Assembly (NCBI RefSeq): GCF_026420145.1
Contig: NZ_JAPMLV010000004.1
Location: forward strand, 209,468-273,467
Length of the DNA: 64,000 nt
Source of the DNA: Enterobacter pseudoroggenkampii
GTDB lineage: Bacteria > Pseudomonadota > Gammaproteobacteria > Enterobacterales > Enterobacteriaceae
Reading direction: 5' to 3'
The translations under genes and the position numbers were made by a program. Shown piece after piece: positions 55,806 to 64,000 of this stretch (position 1 is its first letter; each line of letters opens with the position of its first letter). Below the pieces are notes generated by a model. It was not told the origin of the DNA, ran no database searches, and was given only the letters and a program-made list of their open reading frames with translations.

Positions 55806-56561
55806 GTGGCCGTTCATTTACTTATCGTCGATGCACTTAACCTGATTCGCCGTATCCATGCGGTACAGGGGACGCCTTGTAAAGACACCTGTCTGCACGC
55901 GCTGGAACAGCTTATCCGCCACAGTGAACCCACCCATGCGGTCGCGGTATTTGATGACGAAGCCCGCAATACGGGCTGGCGGCACCAGCGTCTGCCGGAC
56001 TACAAAGCCGGACGCGCACCGATGCCGGACGATCTTCACGCCGAATTGCCCATGCTGCGCGCCGCATTTGAACAGCGGAGCGTCCCCTGCTGGGGGGCAC
56101 AGGGAAATGAAGCCGACGATCTCGCGGCTACCCTGGCCGTAAAGGTGGCGAGTGCCGGGCATCAGGCCACGATCGTTTCAACGGACAAAGGCTACTGCCA
56201 GCTGCTCTCCCCGACTATCCGCATTCGCGACTATTTTCAAAAACGCTGGCTGGACGCGCCGTTTATTGCCAGCGAGTTTGGCGTATCGCCTGAGCAACTG
56301 CCGGATTACTGGGGGCTGGCAGGCATCAGCAGTTCTAAAGTTCCGGGTGTGGCCGGGATTGGGCCGAAGAGCGCCGCACAGCTGCTGACCGATTTTCAGA
56401 GTCTGGAAGGAATTTACGCCCGTCTGGATGAGGTGCCAGAAAAGTGGCGCAAGAAGCTGGAGGCGCATAAAGAGATGGCGTTTATCTGCCGGGAAATCGC
56501 AACGCTACAGACGGATTTACAGCTGGACGGGAATTTACAGCAGCTGCGGTTAGAACGTTAA
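55806..56561 (+). CDS. xni: Flap endonuclease Xni (ExoIX)
   Basis: A 5'-nuclease family protein of 251 residues acting on flap structures. The start is GTG at 55806, with AAGGGAG about seven bases upstream, giving [16 protein letters not shown]; the frame extends 13 codons further without support. The metal-binding aspartates appear in IVDALN, FDDEAR, EADD and [10 protein letters not shown], and the helix-hairpin-helix region is [16 protein letters not shown]. In E. coli the fucose genes follow; here a REP element and rlmM follow. Confidence 0.95.
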   Translation: MAVHLLIVDALNLIRRIHAVQGTPCKDTCLHALEQLIRHSEPTHAVAVFDDEARNTGWRHQRLPDYKAGRAPMPDDLHAELPMLRAAFEQRSVPCWGAQGNEADDLAATLAVKVASAGHQATIVSTDKGYCQLLSPTIRIRDYFQKRWLDAPFIASEFGVSPEQLPDYWGLAGISSSKVPGVAGIGPKSAAQLLTDFQSLEGIYARLDEVPEKWRKKLEAHKEMAFICREIATLQTDLQLDGNLQQLRLER

Positions 56562-56579
56562 AACGACGACACGGGTTTG

Positions 56580-56608
56580 TAGGCCCGGTAAGCGCAGCGC
56601 CACCGGGC
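56580..56608. repeat. REP element between xni and rlmM
   Basis: A single unit, GCCCGGTAAGCGCAGCGCCACCGGGC-like palindrome, sits between the converging ends of xni and rlmM. Confidence 0.8.
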
Positions 56609-56623
56609 AAAACAAAGCGCGCA

Positions 56624-57724
56624 CTATCGCTCGTCGCGACGTCCGCCAACCGCAGCCCACCAGCGACGAATATGCACCGTCACCTCTTCGCGGTCGTGAT
56701 ACAGCTGACGCGCCTGGATCTCCACGTTAATACCGTGTTCATCCATCTGCTCCTGAATATAGGCCAGATTCTGCGACACTTCCTCATAGCGCTTTTTCAT
56801 CGGCAGCTTGAGGTTGAAAATGGTCTCACGACACCAGCCGTTCACCAGCCAGGAGGCCATCAGCGCGGCGACTTTTGCCGGCTTCTCAACCATATCGCAC
56901 ACCATCCACGAGATGTTGTTACGGTTCGGGCGATAGCGGAAACCATCTTCACGCAGCCACGTGACCTGCCCGGTGTCCATCAGGCTTTGCGCCATTGGAC
57001 CGTTATCAACGGACGATACCCACATATTGCGTTTCACCAGCTGATAGGTCCAGCCGCCCGGGCACGCGCCAAGGTCAACGGCGTACATGCCGTTTGCCAG
57101 ACGCTCATCCCACTCATCCGCCGGGATAAAGACGTGGAACGCCTCTTCCAGCTTGAGTGTGGAACGGCTTGGCGCATCGGACGGGAAACGCAAACGCGGG
57201 ATGCCCATAAAGAAGGGAGAGTTGTTGGTAGTGTATGAATAGCCTGTATAGCAGCAGCCTGGTGCGATAAAGAAGATATGCACCACCGGACGCTTGGGCG
57301 TTTCGTAGTTCGTCAGCACGCCCGCATCACGCAGCGCCGCACGCAGCGGCACGGTGAATTTACGACAGAACTTCATCAGCTCTTTACTTTCGTTGGTATC
57401 CGCCACTTCAACGCGCAGATCGCCGCCCTTCTCCACCACGCCCTGCAGCATGCCGACAATTGGCGTGATGCGGTCTTCCGGCGGAAGATCCTTCAGCAGC
57501 TCACCCGCAACAAACATCTGGCGAGCAAAGATCAGCGAGCTGAACGGCAGCTCGCGTGCCAGCTTGTCTGCGTCTTCAGGCTGATAGCACTCGAATACCA
57601 CATAGCCCGCGTTCTCTTTTACGCGGGCAAAGCCGAAGACTTCGCGCTTCGCCGCTTTATCGGTAATTTCCGCGGCGCACTCTTTCTCAAACCCCGGGCG
57701 ACAATATAAAACAACCTTATTCAT
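56624..57724 (-). CDS. rlmM: 23S rRNA (cytidine(2498)-2'-O)-methyltransferase RlmM
   Basis: Methylates the 2'-OH of C2498 in 23S rRNA. The 366-residue protein has an N-terminal THUMP-like domain and a C-terminal Rossmann methyltransferase with AdoMet motif [16 protein letters not shown] and K-D-K-E type catalytic residues. ATG 57724 ([11 protein letters not shown]) matches the family; the two extra codons upstream are not used. It overlaps ygdD by eight bases. Confidence 0.97.
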   Translation of the reverse strand: MNKVVLYCRPGFEKECAAEITDKAAKREVFGFARVKENAGYVVFECYQPEDADKLARELPFSSLIFARQMFVAGELLKDLPPEDRITPIVGMLQGVVEKGGDLRVEVADTNESKELMKFCRKFTVPLRAALRDAGVLTNYETPKRPVVHIFFIAPGCCYTGYSYTTNNSPFFMGIPRLRFPSDAPSRSTLKLEEAFHVFIPADEWDERLANGMYAVDLGACPGGWTYQLVKRNMWVSSVDNGPMAQSLMDTGQVTWLREDGFRYRPNRNNISWMVCDMVEKPAKVAALMASWLVNGWCRETIFNLKLPMKKRYEEVSQNLAYIQEQMDEHGINVEIQARQLYHDREEVTVHIRRWWAAVGGRRDER

Positions 57725-58112
57725 GAACAACGCCCTTGCGTTTCAGACGGATAGCTCCGATAAACATTAATACCCAACCCGCCAGGAAGCTGAAGCCGCC
57801 GACAGGTGTAACGAACGCCCACAGGCGCAGATGTGAGAGCGCAAGACAGTACAGGCTACCGCTGAACAACACGGTACCCAGCGCCATAAACACGCTGCTC
57901 CAGTAAAACCAGATACTGATACGACGCTGCATCGCCACCGCCAGCCCAAAAATAGCCAGCGTATGGAACGCCTGATATTCAAGGCCGGTCTGGATCCAGC
58001 CCATCTCTACTGCGCCTAAAGACTTGCTTAAGACATGTGCGCCAAAGGCGCCCAGTGCAACAAAAATAAAGCCACTCACCGCGGCAAAAATCAGCATGAA
58101 TCGGCTGGTCAT
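57717..58112 (-). CDS. ygdD: DUF423 membrane protein YgdD
   Basis: A 131-residue inner-membrane protein of unknown function with four hydrophobic segments ([67 protein letters not shown]). The start at 58112 (MTSRFMLIF) is the family start. It overlaps rlmM by eight bases and follows gcvA, as in E. coli. Confidence 0.93.
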   Translation of the reverse strand: MTSRFMLIFAAVSGFIFVALGAFGAHVLSKSLGAVEMGWIQTGLEYQAFHTLAIFGLAVAMQRRISIWFYWSSVFMALGTVLFSGSLYCLALSHLRLWAFVTPVGGFSFLAGWVLMFIGAIRLKRKGVVHE

Positions 58113-58151
58113 GTTTAAGTCCTGAATTGATGCGTGCCCGGCACACAAACG

Positions 58152-59069
58152 TTATTGTTCATACCTGAAGCGGAATTTTTCTTGCTCGGTTGCCGCTTTC
58201 GCCAGTATCCACTGCCGGAAGGCGGCTATTTTACCCAGTTCTGCCTGACTGTCATGACAAACCAGATAAAACGCATTCTTGCTGACCAGTACATCATTAA
58301 AAGGGCAAACCAGGCGGCCTGCCTCAATTTCGGACTGCGCCATGACGTTGTTCGCCAACGCCACGCCCTGCCCGTGAATGGCAGCCTGTAACACCATAGC
58401 ACTGTGGCTAAAGATGGGTCCCTGCTGCACGTTTATATGAGTAAGACCTAATTGACGGGTATAAGTTTGCCAGTCGCGTCGAGAGGCATCATGCAAAAGC
58501 GTATGCTGAGCAAGGTCAGCGGGTGACTTCAGCGCCTTTTCACCTGTTAACAGCAGAGGAGAGCAGACCGGCAGGAGATATTCTGCGTATAATTTCTCAA
58601 CACGCAAGCCCGGCCAGTTACCGCGACCATAAAAAATGGCAACGTCCACGTCATCTGCCAGCTTATCTTCCTGACGATCTACGGCCTGGATTCGAACGTC
58701 GATCCCCGGATAAGCTGAGTTAAAGCTTGAAAGTCTTGGCACCAGCCATTGAATGGCAAAACTGGGCAATAAACTGACGGTCAGGGCACCTTTTGCACTG
58801 CGAGCCTGCAGCTTACGCGTGGCTTCCGTAAGCTGTGAAAAAATCTCTTTAATATCCTGAAAATAGCTCTGCCCCTCTTCGGTCAACAACAACGAACGGT
58901 TGCGTCGACGAAACAGCTTAAGGCCCAGAAAATCCTCCAGAGACTTGATTTGATGACTTACTGCGGCCTGTGTCACAAAAAGCTCATCGGCTGCGCGGGT
59001 GAAGCTCAGGTGACGTGCTGCTGCATCAAAAACACGTAATGCATTGAGGGGTGGCAATCGCTTTGACAT
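58152..59069 (-). CDS. gcvA: Glycine cleavage system regulator GcvA
   Basis: LysR-type regulator that activates or represses gcvTHP depending on glycine and purines, and activates the divergent small RNA gene gcvB. The 305-residue protein has an N-terminal helix-turn-helix (LNALRVFDAAARHLSFTRAA, VTQAAVSHQIKSLE) and a C-terminal effector domain. Position next to gcvB and strong resemblance to the E. coli protein settle the name. Confidence 0.97.
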   Translation of the reverse strand: MSKRLPPLNALRVFDAAARHLSFTRAADELFVTQAAVSHQIKSLEDFLGLKLFRRRNRSLLLTEEGQSYFQDIKEIFSQLTEATRKLQARSAKGALTVSLLPSFAIQWLVPRLSSFNSAYPGIDVRIQAVDRQEDKLADDVDVAIFYGRGNWPGLRVEKLYAEYLLPVCSPLLLTGEKALKSPADLAQHTLLHDASRRDWQTYTRQLGLTHINVQQGPIFSHSAMVLQAAIHGQGVALANNVMAQSEIEAGRLVCPFNDVLVSKNAFYLVCHDSQAELGKIAAFRQWILAKAATEQEKFRFRYEQ

Positions 59070-59162
59070 GGTTATCTGGCTTAGATGTTAACGGATTTTA
59101 ACAAACAGGAAACAACGTTTAACCTATTAGTTTTTTTTATCTGAGCCATTATAATTTGTCCG

Positions 59163-59191
59163 TTGAGGAACTACCAGCAAATACCTATAGT
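59163..59191 (+). promoter_or_regulatory. gcvB promoter
   Basis: TTGAGG (59163-59168) and TATAGT (59186-59191) are separated by 17 bases and lie six bases ahead of the expected gcvB start at 59198. It is a clear sigma-70 type promoter. The 90 bases between it and gcvA presumably hold the GcvA sites. Confidence 0.85.
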
Positions 59192-59197
59192 GGCGGC

Positions 59198-59405
59198 ACT
59201 TCCTGAGCCGGAACGAAGAGCTTTTTTCGGAATGCGTGTTCTGAAGGGCTTTTGGCTTACGGTTGTGATGTTGTGTTGTTGTGTTTGCAATTGGTCTGCG
59301 ATTCAGACCACGGTAGCAACGCTACCAATTTTTCACTTCCTGTACATTTACCCTGTCTGTCCATAGTGATTAATGTAGCACCGCCAATTTGCGGTGCTTT
59401 TTTTT
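59198..59405 (+). ncRNA. gcvB: GcvB small regulatory RNA
   Basis: Hfq-dependent RNA of about 208 nt that represses many amino-acid transport and synthesis mRNAs. It begins ACTTCCTGAGCCGGAACGAA, includes the G/T-rich targeting region (TTGTGATGTTGTGTTGTTG, about 59265-59290) and the conserved block CACTTCCTGTACATTTACCC, and ends with hairpin AGCACCGC/GCGGTGCT and a T run. It closely follows the E. coli sequence. It is divergent from gcvA and convergent with ygdI. Confidence 0.97.
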
Positions 59406-59418
59406 CGCCTGCGATCTG

Positions 59419-59646
59419 TTAATGCTCGATCTCTTTCATCTCTTTCACGTCCGTGCGGTTGATCTGCTGCTTGTTCCCGTTAGCATCTTTGTATGAAATC
59501 ATCCCGGTATCGTTATCAGTAGTCGGTTTCCCTTCCGATACGATAGAACGACCATCGTTGGTGTGCATCACGTAGTTGTTACCGGAACACGCGCTCAGGG
59601 CAAAAGTAAACGCACAGGCAGAAATGATTGCAGCTGTCTTATTCAT
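59419..59646 (-). CDS. ygdI: DUF903 lipoprotein YgdI
   Basis: A 75-residue small lipoprotein of the YgdI/YgdR family. The signal sequence (AIISACAFTFALSAC) has its lipobox cysteine at residue 20. The mature part is a short SH3-like beta fold (YVMHTNDGRSIVSEGKP, DTGMISYKDANGNKQQ). Function is unknown. It sits next to gcvB as in E. coli. Confidence 0.94.
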   Translation of the reverse strand: MNKTAAIISACAFTFALSACSGNNYVMHTNDGRSIVSEGKPTTDNDTGMISYKDANGNKQQINRTDVKEMKEIEH

Positions 59647-59838
59647 GATTATTCTCCTTTAGCAATTAATGCTATTCAAACCTCGATTTATAACAGGCTA
59701 AAACATCCGCCTAACACTATTTAGCATAACCTGCTTTTTTAGGGGCATCAGGATAAGCAGACAATTCTGATAGATATCAACCTCCTTGCCCTGCCGCTGA
59801 AATTGCGCGACGATCGCTATATTGAAATGAGGAATCCC

Positions 59839-61044
59839 ATGAACGCTTTCAGCCCCGCGCAGTTCCGCGCACAGTTTCCGGCCCTGGCCGATGCCGGTAT
59901 TTATCTGGATAGCGCCGCCACCGCCCTTAAGCCCCAGGCGGTGATTGAGGCCACGCAGCAGTTCTACAGCCTGAGCGCCGGGAACGTGCATCGCAGCCAG
60001 TTTGCCGAAGCGCAGCGTTTAACCGCGCGCTATGAAGCGGCACGCGATCAGGTCGCACACCTGATCAATGCCGAAAGCGGGAAAAACATCGTCTGGACGC
60101 GCGGTACGACCGAGGCCATCAACATGGTGGCCCAGTGCTACGCGCGCCCGCTGCTTCAGCCGGGCGATGAGATCGTCGTTAGCGAGGCGGAACATCACGC
60201 CAACCTGGTGCCGTGGCTGATGGTGGCCGAGCAAACGGGTGCACGCGTGGTGAAGCTTCCACTGGGTGCAGATCTTCTGCCCGATGTGGCCCGTCTCCCC
60301 GAGCTGATTACCTCCCGCAGCCGCATTCTGGCGCTCGGACAGATGTCGAACGTCACGGGAGGCTGCCCGGACCTGGCTCAGGCCATTCGCATAGCCCATG
60401 CCAGCGGGATGGTGGTAATGGTCGACGGCGCGCAGGGCGTGGTGCACTTCCCTGCTGATGTGCAGGCGCTGGATATCGACTTCTATGCCTTCTCAGGACA
60501 TAAGCTCTACGGACCAACCGGTATAGGGGCGTTATATGGCAAGCCAGATCTGCTGGCAAAAATGACGCCGTGGCTCGGTGGCGGCAAAATGATTACCGAA
60601 GTGTCGTTCGATGGCTTCAACACTCAGGACGTTCCCTATCGTCTGGAAGCCGGTACGCCGAACGTGGCGGGGGTGATTGGCTTAAGCGCGGCGCTGGAGT
60701 GGCTGGCAGAAACCGACATTGTCCAGGCTGAAAGCTGGAGCCGGGGACTGGCGACGCTGGCAGAGGAAGAACTCAAAAAGCGCCCGGGTTTCCGTTCGTT
60801 CCGCGTTCAGGACTCCAGCCTGCTCGCCTTTGATTTTGCGGGCGTTCATCATAGCGACATGGTGACGCTGCTGGCCGGATATGGCATTGCCCTGCGTGCC
60901 GGACAGCACTGCGCCCAGCCGCTGCTGGCGGCGCTCGGCGTTAACGGTACGCTGCGCGCCTCGTTTGCGCCGTATAATACCCAAAGCGATGTCGATGCGC
61001 TGGTTGCCGCCGTTGACCGCGCCCTTGAAATACTGGTGGATTAA
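59839..61044 (+). CDS. csdA: Cysteine desulfurase CsdA
   Basis: PLP enzyme releasing sulfur from cysteine as a bound persulfide. The 401-residue protein has the PLP lysine in [10 protein letters not shown] (about 222) and the catalytic cysteine in RAGQHCAQP (about 358). ATG 59839 is preceded by TGAGGAA and gives the known N-terminus; the longer frame from 59803 is not used. It shares one base with csdE, its sulfur acceptor, as a coupled pair. Confidence 0.97.
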   Translation: MNAFSPAQFRAQFPALADAGIYLDSAATALKPQAVIEATQQFYSLSAGNVHRSQFAEAQRLTARYEAARDQVAHLINAESGKNIVWTRGTTEAINMVAQCYARPLLQPGDEIVVSEAEHHANLVPWLMVAEQTGARVVKLPLGADLLPDVARLPELITSRSRILALGQMSNVTGGCPDLAQAIRIAHASGMVVMVDGAQGVVHFPADVQALDIDFYAFSGHKLYGPTGIGALYGKPDLLAKMTPWLGGGKMITEVSFDGFNTQDVPYRLEAGTPNVAGVIGLSAALEWLAETDIVQAESWSRGLATLAEEELKKRPGFRSFRVQDSSLLAFDFAGVHHSDMVTLLAGYGIALRAGQHCAQPLLAALGVNGTLRASFAPYNTQSDVDALVAAVDRALEILVD

Positions 61045-61490
61045 TGACTAGCGCTGCTTTAGCCGGACATCCGTTTGGCACGGTCATCACAGAAGAGACC
61101 TTAAAACAGACCTTCGCCCCGCTCCAGCAGTGGGAAGATAAATATCGTCAGCTGATCCTGCTGGGTAAACAGCTCCCTGCGCTTTCAGACGATCTCAAAG
61201 CGCAGGCGAAAGAGATCGCTGGCTGTGAAAACCGCGTCTGGCTGGGCGTGAGCGTCTCCGGCGAGAAGCTGCACTTCTTCGGCGACAGCGAAGGCCGCAT
61301 TGTCCGGGGCCTGCTGGCCGTATTGTTAACCGCTGTGGAAGGGAAAAGCGCGGCGGAACTGCTGGCACATTCGCCGCTGGCGTTATTTGATGAGCTTGGA
61401 CTGCGCGCGCAGCTCAGCGCCTCGCGCGGTCAGGGGTTGATCGCGCTCAGCGACGCGGTACTGGATGCCGCACGTCAGGCTCAGGCCTGA
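61044..61490 (+). CDS. csdE: Cysteine desulfurase sulfur acceptor CsdE
   Basis: SufE-like protein that accepts sulfur from CsdA. The 148-residue protein keeps the acceptor cysteine in [12 protein letters not shown] (about residue 61). The start overlaps the csdA stop by one base (TAATG). It converges with tcdA, overlapping by 10 bases. In E. coli, CsdA-CsdE sulfur supports TcdA function. Confidence 0.97.
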   Translation: MTSAALAGHPFGTVITEETLKQTFAPLQQWEDKYRQLILLGKQLPALSDDLKAQAKEIAGCENRVWLGVSVSGEKLHFFGDSEGRIVRGLLAVLLTAVEGKSAAELLAHSPLALFDELGLRAQLSASRGQGLIALSDAVLDAARQAQA

Positions 61491-62287
61491 CGTTCCGCCT
61501 TCGCCATCATTTTCTTAAGGGCGTGAGACACCGCCACAAAGCCGAAGGAGGCGGTCACCATGGTGGCCGCACCAAACCCGGAGGCGCAATCCATTCTCTT
61601 TGGCCCTTCCGCCGTGCTTTTCATCGCACACACGGAACCGTCCGCCTGCGGGTAGACCAGCGCTTCGGTCGAGAACACGCAGTCGACGCCCAGCTTGCCT
61701 TTGCTGTTCTTCACCACGTTAAAGTCGCTCTTCAGGCGCTCACGCAGCTTGGCAGCCAGCGGATCTTGGATCGTTTTCGCCAGATCGGCCACCTGGATCT
61801 GCGTCGGATCGATTTGCCCGCCCGCGCCGCCCGTCGTGACCAGCGGCACCTTGTAGCGGCGGCAGTATGCGATCAGCGCCGCTTTTGGCCGTACGCTGTC
61901 GATGGCGTCAATCACATAGCTGTAGCCTTTACTCATATACTCCGCGACGTTATCTGCCGTCACAAAGTCGTCGATCACCGTCACGCGGCACTCCGGGTTG
62001 ATCAAGCGGATACGCTCCGCCATGACCTCAGACTTCGCCAGGCCGACGTTATCACGCAGAGCGTGGATTTGACGGTTGGTGTTGGTGACGCACACGTCAT
62101 CCATGTCAATCAGCGTGATTGCGCCAATACCGGTTCTCGCCAGCGCTTCTGCCGCCCACGACCCCACACCACCAATGCCCACGACGCAGACATGCGCATC
62201 CGCAAACAGCTGCAGGGCTTTTTCACCATATAAACGTGCCGTCCCGCCAAAACGCTGGCGCCAGGCGTCGCTGATTACCACAGACAT
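61481..62287 (-). CDS. tcdA: tRNA threonylcarbamoyladenosine dehydratase TcdA
   Basis: E1-like enzyme that converts t6A37 of tRNA to the cyclic form ct6A using ATP. The 268-residue protein has the nucleotide motif [19 protein letters not shown] near residue 37 and the adenylation-site stretch [19 protein letters not shown]. Formerly CsdL/YgdL. It is convergent with csdA-csdE, which in E. coli supply sulfur for it. Confidence 0.97.
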   Translation of the reverse strand: MSVVISDAWRQRFGGTARLYGEKALQLFADAHVCVVGIGGVGSWAAEALARTGIGAITLIDMDDVCVTNTNRQIHALRDNVGLAKSEVMAERIRLINPECRVTVIDDFVTADNVAEYMSKGYSYVIDAIDSVRPKAALIAYCRRYKVPLVTTGGAGGQIDPTQIQVADLAKTIQDPLAAKLRERLKSDFNVVKNSKGKLGVDCVFSTEALVYPQADGSVCAMKSTAEGPKRMDCASGFGAATMVTASFGFVAVSHALKKMMAKAERQA

Positions 62288-62301
62288 AAAACCTCAGATG
62301 T

Positions 62302-62327
62302 AAAAAGGGTGAGGTTTTCCTCACCCT
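62302..62327 (-). terminator. Terminator after mltA
   Basis: Read on the minus strand, AGGGTGAGG, loop AAAA, CCTCACCCT, then a run of five T: an intrinsic terminator 36 bases past the mltA stop codon and ahead of tcdA. Confidence 0.85.
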
Positions 62328-62362
62328 GAACAGTAATCCGTATTGCGCTCAGAATACCACAA

Positions 62363-63460
62363 TCAGCCGCTGAATACGTTTCCGGCACCCGGCGCCGCCT
62401 TCAGTACCCACACGCGTCCGTAGTGGTTATACCAGCCCGCGCGGTGGCCAGCGTCAGGGCCAATGCCCTGATAGATATCGAAGTGCTGACCTTTGATCGC
62501 CCCGCCGACGTCCAGCGCCACCATCAGACGCAGCTCATACTGGCCGTTGAACTTGCCGTTGTTGTCCAGCAGAGGTACTTCAGCCAGCAGCGTGGTGCCT
62601 GCAGGAATAATCGAGCGATCCGATGCTACCGACGCGCGGCCAATCAGCGGAACGGCACTCGCCCCTTTCACCGGGGCGAAGTTTTGCGGTTTGAAGAAGA
62701 CGAACGACGGGTTCTGCTCCAGCAGCTCACGCACCTCGGCTTCGCTGTGTTTCTCGCCCCACTCGCGGATCGCCTGCATCGACATATCTTCTTTCTTCAC
62801 TTCGCCACGGTCGATCAGCACCTTGCCAATACTGCGATAGGCGTGGCCGTTTTTACCGGAATAGCTAAAGAAGTTAAGCGGTGAACCGTCGCCAAAATCA
62901 ATGTAACCGCTGCCCTGAACGTCCATGATGAAGTTATCCATCAGGGAGTTGCTGTAGGCCAGAACGTAGTTTTCGCTCAGCGCACCGGCGTAGATCTCAG
63001 CACGAGACGGCAGACGACCGCGTTTTGGCGGCATACGGTAGATAGGATACTGGAACTCGCCCTGACGCGAGTGTCGTGCCTGGATAACCGGGGTGTAATA
63101 GCCGGTAAACTGAACGTTGCCGTAGTTATCGGCCCCTTCCATCTGCCAGGCGTCGATACCAAACTGGCGCATGTTGCGCGTATCGCCGCCTGCTTTCAGC
63201 CAGTCCTGGACCGCGTTATACACGCTACTCTGGGTGCCATACAGACGCGGCGACGCGTTGCGGATCTGGTAGACCTGCTCGGAGAAATCACCGGCATTAA
63301 TCGGTGCGCCGACCGCATCAGGCTGATTAACTAAAGAGAAAGGCTGGGATAACTTCCCGTCTTTATACTGTTGACCGCGATCGGTCGGTTTGGAAGAACA
63401 GGCCGCAAGAATCGCTACCATTGCGCCCGCCATCAGATACTTCGCCCAACGTCCTTTCAT
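62363..63460 (-). CDS. mltA: Membrane-bound lytic transglycosylase A
   Basis: Outer-membrane lipoprotein that cleaves peptidoglycan glycan strands to 1,6-anhydro-muropeptides. The 365-residue protein has a lipoprotein signal with lipobox LAAC (Cys21), the MltA barrel domain and the C-terminal 3D domain with the catalytic aspartates in VALDVGGAIKG and DIYQGIGPDAGHRAG. It lies between tcdA and the initiator tRNA genes as in E. coli. Confidence 0.97.
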   Translation of the reverse strand: MKGRWAKYLMAGAMVAILAACSSKPTDRGQQYKDGKLSQPFSLVNQPDAVGAPINAGDFSEQVYQIRNASPRLYGTQSSVYNAVQDWLKAGGDTRNMRQFGIDAWQMEGADNYGNVQFTGYYTPVIQARHSRQGEFQYPIYRMPPKRGRLPSRAEIYAGALSENYVLAYSNSLMDNFIMDVQGSGYIDFGDGSPLNFFSYSGKNGHAYRSIGKVLIDRGEVKKEDMSMQAIREWGEKHSEAEVRELLEQNPSFVFFKPQNFAPVKGASAVPLIGRASVASDRSIIPAGTTLLAEVPLLDNNGKFNGQYELRLMVALDVGGAIKGQHFDIYQGIGPDAGHRAGWYNHYGRVWVLKAAPGAGNVFSG

Positions 63461-63627
63461 TATATCTCGTCTTTAAGTTGCCCATTTCCGCGTGATGAAG
63501 ATAACAAACCGCCAGGGCTAATGAAATGCGATCGCATGCCCTTTGGCAAATTTTGCGCAAAAAGTAGTCCAAACAACGCCATGTCGTTCAATTTGCATAC
63601 AAAATCATGATAAATGTGAAAAAGGGG

Positions 63628-63655
63628 TTGCATCACAAACCTATCCGAGTATAGT
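63628..63655 (+). promoter_or_regulatory. metZWV promoter
   Basis: TTGCAT (63628-63633) and TATAGT (63650-63655), 16 bases apart, are followed by a GC-rich discriminator (GCGCATCC) typical of stringently controlled stable RNA promoters. The first tRNA begins 13 bases after the minus-ten element. Confidence 0.8.
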
Positions 63656-63668
63656 GCGCATCCACGGA

Positions 63669-63745
<77 letters not shown>

Positions 63746-63789
63746 ATTAAAATTTGATGAAGTATCTTCTACGACTGTAGAAAGACGGA

Positions 63790-63866
<77 letters not shown>

Positions 63867-63910
63867 ATCAAATTTGAAGAAGTAAGCTTCTACAAGAGTA
63901 GAAAGACGGA

Positions 63911-63987
<77 letters not shown>

Positions 63988-64000
63988 ACACTTCTAAAAC

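Noticed and set aside
59163..59366. 67-codon frame on the plus strand
   Set aside because: It overlaps the gcvB promoter and RNA, and has no ribosome site.

Overview
The window is chromosomal DNA of an Enterobacteriaceae member close to Enterobacter (Enterobacter, Lelliottia or Leclercia type). This follows from protein sequences nearly identical to the E. coli families, gene order running mutS - rpoS-nlpD-pcm-surE-truD-ispFD-ftsB - cysNDC/iap/cysHIJ - eno-pyrG-mazG-relA-rlmD-barA - gud - yqcA-truC-yqcC-csrB-syd - queF-ppnN - sdaCB-xni - rlmM-ygdD-gcvA/gcvB - csdAE-tcdA-mltA-metZWV, a moderately high GC content, and accessory genes (hydroxyarylate decarboxylase operon, a siroheme synthase gene inside the cysDNC operon, glycerate kinase after gudD) that I associate with Enterobacter/Klebsiella/Salmonella rather than E. 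coli K-12. The genus is an inference.

Layout. 1-8.1 kb: mutS, then the classically variable mutS-rpoS interval, holding a UbiX/UbiD-type phenolic acid decarboxylase operon (B, C and D subunits) with a divergent MarR regulator, and a LysR regulator divergent from an MFS exporter and an NTF2-like protein. 8.1-14.9 kb: stationary phase sigma factor, cell-division activator NlpD, damage-repair and surveillance enzymes (pcm, surE), truD, isoprenoid genes ispD/ispF, ftsB, ygbE. 14.9-24.9 kb: sulfate assimilation in two leftward operons, cysG-cysD-cysN-cysC and cysJ-cysI-cysH, with iap between them. The iap-cysH interval, where E. coli carries CRISPR-cas, holds only a short palindromic repeat. 25-31 kb: queD and queE, an amino-sugar PTS/epimerase cluster with an RpiR-type regulator, and an orphan thioester-reductase-like SDR gene behind an AT-rich leader.

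31-42 kb: eno, pyrG, mazG, relA, rlmD, barA (no mazEF between mazG and relA). 42-47 kb: D-glucarate catabolism gudP-gudX-gudD plus a glycerate kinase. 47-52.5 kb: yqcA, truC, yqcC, the regulatory RNA CsrB with an upstream UvrY-type palindrome, syd, queF, ppnN. 52.5-58 kb: L-serine uptake and deamination, xni, rlmM, ygdD (the fucose genes found after xni in E. coli are absent). 58-64 kb: gcvA with divergent small RNA gene gcvB, ygdI, the CsdA-CsdE sulfur-transfer pair with tcdA, mltA, and three identical tandem initiator tRNA genes.

How the pieces connect. The two cys operons plus cysG carry out sulfate activation, PAPS reduction, sulfite reduction and siroheme supply. QueD, QueE and QueF are three of the queuosine-precursor enzymes. 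BarA (sensor kinase) sits about 8 kb from csrB, which its pathway controls. Most of the window is conserved core genome. I did not find an entirely new system; the least explained parts are the SDR gene at 29970-31079, the amino-sugar PTS cluster, the shortened Rossmann domain of the local CysG, and the candidate operator palindromes in the variable segment.
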